Shown in pieces: positions 57,601-64,000 of a stretch of 64,000 nucleotides of DNA. The first letter of the stretch is position 1. Each line of letters begins with the position of its first letter. This DNA comes from Fasciola hepatica. Lineage: Eukaryota; Platyhelminthes; Trematoda; Plagiorchiida; Fasciolidae. Below the pieces are notes generated by a model. It saw only the letters and a list, made by a program, of their open reading frames with translations. It did no database searches and had not been told where the DNA came from. Made by a program: the position numbers and the translations under genes. The stretch is taken from positions 12,232,001 to 12,296,000 of the forward strand of contig CANUEZ040000179.1 in assembly GCA_948099385.1 (NCBI GenBank), written 5' to 3'.

Positions 57601-60600
57601 CAGTCAAAGCGGTGAATTGCGGCACCTGGAGTTGTAGAGAGTGAACTTTACGCCTTACAGGTATGCCTAAGCCCGCACGTTCTATTGGTGTTGAAATGTG
57701 TCCAGCTCTGCTGTGTCATTTATGCATGTTTGCTTCTTACGAGCATCGATCGGTGGTCAGCTGACTCTGCTGACGCGCATACACACGGCTGTGATCCACA
57801 AATGTACGTATATCAGAAGGTTCACAGAAGTTCTCCCGTAACTGGAAAGTTTCACCTTGTATGTGAATTAATTTTAATACTCAAAGATGAATATCCAACT
57901 TGCCCAAAGGGGGTAGTTCCAGTTAGGATGAATGTGACCATTGCTGTCAAGACCATTTCGATCCACTTCAGCAATAGTTCAATAATATTTTCTTCAAAAA
58001 TGAGACAATGAGCAGGCCGCGGTAAAGCCCGTCAGTATATCAGCGAAGGAAATCGAAGCAGAATTTCAAGGGTCTTGAACTGACAACGTCAGACATTGCT
58101 TAGTGCTTTAGCGTAAAAATGAGCACCATTTGTTTGCTATTTACTAGGAGAACATTCAAAAGAATGTCATGTGGAGTCAGAAAACGTGATGCTTAAAAAT
58201 GGTGTCCAGAAGTCCTGTTCTCAACCCAACAAGAGCAGCTGCCCCGACATTCGTACTACTTTCTGCATAAAATTATGACCTGAGGCAGTCTGAAATGCGA
58301 TGGGTATCAGCTAACGTGAAAACTGCGTTTAATGGACAACAAATGAGGGCATGTGTTAAATTCACCAAGGAATTCAAATCCCGACGCACGTTATTTTAGT
58401 GATCAGCTTATTTTCCTGACAAGTGTTTGGGAGATGATTAGCTTTGGAAGGCTCAAAAAGCCTATTTTCGGAAAGTAATTCCTCTGAAAAAGTATCCCGG
58501 TAAGTACCAAGATACCCCACGCACCAAGATCATTGATTTGGGCCAGAAATCATGAACCGTCTCACCTCTGAACCACATCAAGAAGCGCAATGAATAGTCG
58601 GAAATTTGCCATTGTTATAAATGAAGTGTTTCCCAAATTAAATCCTGTTAATTTATTATGAAATATGGGTTCTCGCGTGTATCCTGTACCTATCATTCTT
58701 AAAATATTACCGTGAAATCACTCGATTGTGTAATTTTCAGATTTAATTCAGGGAGGTAATGTTTCAATGTATGTAATTGGATACAGAATGGGTACTTGTG
58801 TCCTATGAGTAAAAGGAATAAAGCCACTCATTATCTAAGTGACTACCGCATATGCAGTGGTTGAAGGTGAGAAGTGGAAATTGAAAAAGCAAACCCACAG
58901 ATACAGTAACTTTCAGATGAAAAAGCAAGTCAACCAGCTATCGTTAATTGTGAATTTTACATTTCTTCAAAGGGGTTTTGTGAATACACGAGACAGGGTG
59001 AAGTCTAATGGCCAACTTGTGGTCCCGCAACTGATTGACTAATTGTTTGATTGACTAGTCGTATGACTGAGATAATGACTGATTATAAATAAACTCAAAT
59101 TGAAACCCAATGAGGCCAATCCGATAAAGCTAATCTGAAACCATTTTTTCAAAATGGCCTTTGGTGTTCATTCTGGTCAAGTAATTCCATCAGATTTACT
59201 TCCATACTCCAATAGCTTTTGGCTTGGAAGTTTCCGTCCTCATTCAACCACAATAGCAATCCTAATTAGCTTCGCCTTCCGCTTAGATGCATGTCATTAT
59301 CGCTAAAAACGTTCGAGCCAAGTGGTGGTCTACCAAAACAATTGGTCTATCCCATAATTAGTTTAGATCTATTCGACCTCCCAAAGATCGATCGTTTATT
59401 AAATAAACTATCTGCGAGTGTGCGGATGGATATGTGCGGACTCAGCACGTGATTAAATGGATGCGAAAACGTCGGTTTGTATTCCACTCCCATCTATGAC
59501 AAGACATGTCATGATTGTTTTAGCTTATAGACTTCTTGAAGGTACCCTTTTGTGTCTATTAACAAAGCCACTTGTGCACTCGGACATGTGTATCTGGCGC
59601 GTCTGAGCTGCCCGCAGTATGATTCCCATGGGATACCCTCAGGAGAGATGGACTTCGAGTGCGTTTTTTTTGTACGTGAACATTCTCACTTCATTTGTCT
59701 GCGTGCTTGCTTGTGGTCGATCTCGGAAGTGCGAACCAATGTCTGTTCATGCTGCGGCTATTGACTCCGAGATGTCTGGATCGCGGCAATTCCTGACACT
59801 TTGTCGGAGAAATAAAAAAGAAATCGGTCAGTGTGACTCGATTTCCTTTTACCGGAACATGGTGGGGAGGTTTGGCTAACCACAAAATATCAATCCTGTG
59901 CGGGCGCGAAAGACAATTTTTGATTGGTGTTATCTAAAGCACCGACTGGATAACCTGATCAAAGTGAGACTAGCTTGTAGTCGATAGCTGCCTACGGAAT
60001 AGGTGTAGCAAAGCACCAAATAAAAAGCGAACGGTAAAAAGCATCAGAAACTGCCATTTTTCAAAACCAGAGAACTTTTGCTGCAAAGTCAAGTTTCTAC
60101 AGAACGTGCTCAATAGGTGGACTATATAAGTGAAATGTGGGAAATCAGATCTCAAATTTACCGAAATACTTTACAGGTTGAAAAATCCAATTGACTAGTC
60201 ACATGACCAAGCCTTGCAATGGCTGCAGTTCCAAACATCACATACACATTATTCCTTCCCTTAACAATGGCGGACACTAGATAACCCGGAAAAAGCGCTT
60301 TATCTGAGCTCCTTAAATATTACGGCTATTTTAGTGAAATGACACCGTTTGAGTGAGTATTTGCACGAAAAAAATCTCAAATGGGCCTCGATTCAAAGCA
60401 AAGAATTCGCAGCAAAGCGAAATAATATATCCCACTAGTACCGCGGAATGGCAAGGGACTATCAGCGCGCGAGTCGGCATCACTGTGTGTGTGTGCATGT
60501 ATGGCTTGAAGCACTTCATCTTGTGCCTCCGTATGAACATCCTCCAGTCGGGAAATGGGGGAGAAAGTCCCGCGTTGTTTTTTGGTACTGGATGCAACAT

Positions 60601-62005
60601 CATCACACATTTCAGTTTCAATAGGTACCTTTCTATGATAAACAGAAAACCCGTAACCCCATTAGGGGAATACTACTGTTGTTAAATGGAAAAACAAAGC
60701 GGCTCTTTCCCCGTTGTTTTTTCAACAAATTCCATCAAACGTGATTTGATAAAGTGTGCGAATAGTTTCATATAGGCTCGTTTTGATTTTGTTGCTTGAT
60801 ATCATCACTCGCGTTGCTGACATTTGCACGGCGCTCGTGTTTAAACTAGATCTGGTATCTTATATCACATCGGCCATCTGAAAGTTGGAAACATGGTACG
60901 TACGGTAAGTACGGATCAATAATTAGCCAAAACAAGCAGTGGTTTGCATCCGGACACAGGTTTATTGATCACAATTGGGAGCAATTGAACACCAATGTAG
61001 ATCCAACAGTCTTCAGGGAACCTATGTGTCATGGGAACTATCCTACCAGTCGAGAAGTTAATCGCCTTTAAATTGCAGAACATCGACACATTTCAGATTA
61101 GAGGACGCTAAAAGTTGCCATGGCTCACGTTCATACAGTTCTCACATAACGATCATGTGGATTAGAGGAAGACAAATGGGGATGAAAGTACCGCATTAAC
61201 CGCAACACTCAACCTTCTAAAACATTCAAATCAATCACTTTCCTCGAATATCAACTAGGACTGCAGCCAGAATTTGGCAAATTCACGTTTAGCATTAGTA
61301 TAGGATTTAAATTGTGATGTGACATCAAAGCTAAACAAAGCATCACTGTAAACCGTGGAATTGTACAGCTGTACAGCTAACCCCTCCAGTTTGCGACGAG
61401 TCTGTCATCAGCTTGCATGCATATCCACGCAGACCCCAATTACTTCCAAACCCCGGTGACAGTGTCTGTTTCACACATTCTTCTACAAAGGAGCGAACTA
61501 GTGAGAACTAGACCGGAGAGTCTTGTTGTCACGTGACCGCGTTTAACCGATTCACAGTCCTTCATCCTCGGCGCTGTACTTACAGCTGGGATCCGCGGTT
61601 ATGAGCAGTGCACTTGACTATGAGTCTTAATAAGAATAAAACGACTGTACACGTTAGTGCCCCCTCCCCCCCAAGCTATGCGATGGTGAGTTTGTCGTTG
61701 ATGCTGCATGTATATTTATTTGAGCAATAGGAGATTAGATTTTACGTACCATCAGATTCATCATACGGTGTGATTGTTCAAATCATTTTAAACCATGGAG
61801 GCACTGTATTACTGTTTCATTCTTGTTAGAAATCATCTAACCTCGTACGACTCATACTCATATAGTAGCCAAGCTCTGTAGGTTGTTTAACGAAAAGCCT
61901 TCCTTGTACCTAGGTCCCTTGTTGTGCGGAAAATGTTGCGCTAACATTCAAAGCCGGTGTCGGAAGGGTGTTGTATCATGTAGTGTATAAGCTCAATGAA
62001 CCCTC
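54640..62005. other. Gene-free stretch with CA microsatellites
   Basis: No supported gene. CA repeats lie at 54826-54860 and 56915-56966. Open frames at 56363-56584 (ends at a possible donor AAAG|GTATAA), 57420-57644 and 57685-58011 (hydrophobic start, two N-glycosylation motifs) are not backed by any domain, and their ATG and splice context is poor. Confidence 0.35.
56915..56966. repeat. CA dinucleotide microsatellite
   Basis: About 25 CA units with single interruptions (CCCA, CAGA). Confidence 0.95.
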
Positions 62006-62011
62006 AGAATT

Positions 62012-62230
62012 CAGCCCGGATAGACTTGTGGTTAAGCGGTTTGACTCACATTCGTTCACCTCTGGTTTGAGTCCCCGTGGGGGCTCGGCGGTTGTGCAGC
62101 GCCGATGACTCCAAACAAGGAAGAAGCCGATGTACAGTGTTTCCGTGGCTTTTAGTGGTGTGAAAGCTCATACTGCATGATGAATCCCATATTACTTACA
62201 ACACAGTATATATGACTAAATGCATAAGGG
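62012..62230 (+). mobile_element. tRNA-derived SINE of the hammerhead family (copy 3)
   Basis: It starts AGCCCGGA as does the 6976 copy. Box A is TAGACTTGTGGTTAAGCGG (from 62021) and box B GGTTTGAGTCC at 62064-62074. The hammerhead position holds GCAGCG, CCGATGA (62102-62108), a weak CTCC...GGAA stem and GAAG (62123-62126), then AGTGTTTCC. The downstream body shares GCTCATACTGCATGATGAATC with the 45.6 kb copy. The ribozyme is decayed, but its GAAG agrees with the 7 kb copy. Confidence 0.6.
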
Positions 62231-62399
62231 GTACAATCAACACACAACACCTGTTGCAGCACAAGATTATCCGGAGACCAGATGTGAATAGACTAACACA
62301 TTCTCAGCGTGTAAGCTTCCGGGCGTTCATGGACCTGACGATGAGTGATGAGTAGGTCCGGGTAGACTGCGGGCATGCACAAATTTCATCTGAGCCTTT

Positions 62400-62745
62400 A
62401 AAGGGAGGTTGTGGAGGTGAATTCCGACTAATTCCACTGTCGCCAAGATGCAACTTCTCACCGACCTTAGATCCTACACATGGGACAGAAAGCTTGATCC
62501 ACGTTCACCGTGTGATTAGTCTCAGCTAGGTGTGAAATGACTGTGCTGGTAGTTGACTAAATTGCACCCGTCCGCTGTGTGATCTTCACGAATGCGTTCA
62601 GACAGGTGTTTGGTTGCTCGACCGAAATACGTTGTTCCACAAAAAAGTGAAATACTACACATAAAATGGGTCGCAGAAAGAAGCACATTGTCTTTTAACC
62701 GCAAACACACTGGTAGCATAAATGCAAACAAAACACACAGTCTAG
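62400..62745 (-). pseudogene. Penelope-like element fragment, GIY-YIG end (copy E)
   Basis: The minus strand encodes LPVCLRLKDNVLLSATHF, then LFCGTTYFGRATKHLSERIR (about 62650-62590). This matches the PLE GIY-YIG core better than copy A: Y-F-G-R is close to Y-I-G-R. A stop and frameshifts follow, after which the DNA still aligns with copy A (CTTAGCTGAGACTAATCACA, GTGAACG, GGTGAGAAGT and GCATCTTGG). No RT is visible upstream (higher coordinates), so it is 5' truncated. Confidence 0.75.
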
Positions 62746-62749
62746 CTGC

Positions 62750-64000
62750 GTAGAATATCTTGTTGACGACACTTGCCAGTCTTCTGTGCTCTGCATCATC
62801 CGTGGTCTCTGGATAATCCTGGGCAAAAACAGGTGTGAAAAATGACCCTTAACGCCATTTTGATTTGTACAGGGATGAATAAGAATCACTGAAAACAAAC
62901 TTGTTCGCCAACTTGTATTTTTGATTGTGCTGTGTGAGGTTTTTCGATAACTTGAAAATTAATTTCTTTGTGTGTGTTTATGTGATTGTATGTGGGTACA
63001 CAAGTTTCTTACCACATTACCTATCCAGAACAAGGTGTGGAAATGTGTACACTGATTGTTCTAACGACAATTAAATGATATCTATTAGATAATCTGTCCA
63101 AATATGTGCGTGAGCAGTGGTTCCGTTACCGAACCAAACTTGGGATTTATGAGGAAATCTCCGAAGTTTTGACACCAACGGCCCGAACAGTAAAAATTAA
63201 TCTCCACCGGACAGTCAAGTCTTTGAATTTTATGAATAAACCGGGGGAGAACGGGGGGGCGGGGGTCGGGGTGGGTGGGGGAGCGAAATTGATGGGACTG
63301 TGCTTGGTAAAATCGACTGAGGCGTTCTCTGAACAAATCAATGGGATCCAGTCAGTCAAATTGTTATAAATGCGACATATTTGGTGTCACTAGATCACTG
63401 AATCAGCCCGCCCAAACGTGATTCGCATGGGAATTATCAGAATCCTCAGCGGTGTCCTCCGATGGTTTCTGGTTGTATTGTTGCAGTTAGTGGATTTTGG
63501 ATTTCAGAGATCAGCCGTAATTGTGTTTTTTCTATCGGAAAGTTGCATTCTGGCCCGGTTGATGAAATAAGGTCAATGAAAACCTCTACGCTCACAAATA
63601 AGAAGGTGGTAAAGGTTGTTCTTCAGCGCACAGGTGAACTATCTAGGAATTCTCGACTGCAGAATACGGACAGACTGTCTTGTCCTACGACCTCATTCAG
63701 ATCTCCTGTCTCACAGCATATCACTAGGCCCCCAATCGAGTAGACGAAGAAAGCAACCCAACGAAACCCTGGCAGAAGCACTCCTGCAAGATGAGTCTCT
63801 TTAGTCGGAAGAGGGATCACTGAAGCACTGAGGTTCCCCAAATATGCTGTGCAATCACTTACAATATTTGCACTGTACTGGATGGTTGATTCATCATTAT
63901 CTTCAATAAATATTCATCACTTATGACTACCTGTTGGTACACATTTTATTGTGCATGCAATTCGTTCTTTCTTTCTTCCTTTCTTGTAGTTAACAAGTAC
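62750..64000. other. Gene-free stretch with a G-rich tract
   Basis: No supported gene. It contains the G-quadruplex tract at 63242-63281 and a CTTT-rich run at the very end. Confidence 0.45.
63242..63281 (+). other. Strong G-quadruplex-forming tract
   Basis: Six runs of three to seven G (GGGGG, GGGGGGG, GGGGG, GGGG, GGG, GGGGG) are separated by one to five bases, well inside the G3+N1-7 pattern. It is the most G-dense segment of the window. No gene is visible next to it. Confidence 0.75.

Noticed and set aside
57685..58011. 108-codon frame with a signal-peptide-like start
   Set aside because: The start codon is TTG, there is no recognisable domain and no splice support; hydrophobic runs occur by chance.
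62330..62365. GGACCTGACGATGAG...AGGTCC palindrome beside PLE copy E, at first taken for a hammerhead
   Set aside because: It forms a short hairpin but lacks the GAAA strand and the CTGATGA spacing; on the element's own strand the core is absent.

Overview
The window reads as non-coding DNA from a large, repeat-rich animal genome, most likely a parasitic flatworm such as a digenean fluke. That assignment is inference. It rests on long gene-free stretches, decayed RTE-like retrotransposons of the kind common in flukes, Penelope-like elements (PLEs), hammerhead ribozyme repeats, tRNA-derived SINEs, a CATA microsatellite of about 390 bp, and a metazoan-type CUB exon with consensus splice sites. 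There are no bacterial operons, rRNA genes or CRISPR arrays.

Host coding sequence is scarce. The one well-supported host exon is 27133-27396 (minus), a phase 1-1 CUB exon closest to the first CUB domain of neuropilin/tolloid-like (NETO) receptors. A weaker candidate terminal exon with a poly(A) signal lies at about 37474-37650 (minus). Most of the window is probably intron or intergenic DNA filled with mobile elements.

Mobile elements by region: a hammerhead-bearing SINE at 7 kb; an inverted pair of hammerhead-repeat monomers at 11.4-11.85 kb; a PLE GIY-YIG fragment at 17.8-18.2 kb; an internally deleted RTE-like copy at 18.7-19.8 kb; two inverted tRNA-SINEs at 26.2-26.65 kb; a nearly full RTE-like element at 28.7-32.0 kb; a hammerhead repeat at 33 kb; a PLE RT plus GIY-YIG remnant at 39.3-40.4 kb; two copies of another SINE at 41.4-42.35 kb; a PLE 3' tail at 43.1-43.3 kb; a tandem hammerhead repeat with a 301 bp unit at 44.77-45.11 kb; a second hammerhead-type SINE at 45.6-45.9 kb; a gag-like remnant with an inverted partner at 48.4-49.6 kb; the longest PLE (minus) at 52.4-54.6 kb; a third hammerhead-type SINE at 62.0-62.2 kb; and a PLE GIY-YIG fragment (minus) at 62.4-62.75 kb.

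The most interesting signal is the set of hammerhead self-cleaving ribozyme motifs, which falls into two groups. One is a repeat of about 300 bp resembling animal retrozymes or PLE terminal repeats, with three ribozyme copies plus two further monomer fragments. In two of its insertions an end falls close to the predicted self-cleavage point. The other is a tRNA-derived SINE family with a hammerhead-like module after box B. PLE reverse transcriptases and GIY-YIG nucleases, which are known to associate with hammerheads, lie in the same window and could have mobilised the short repeats.
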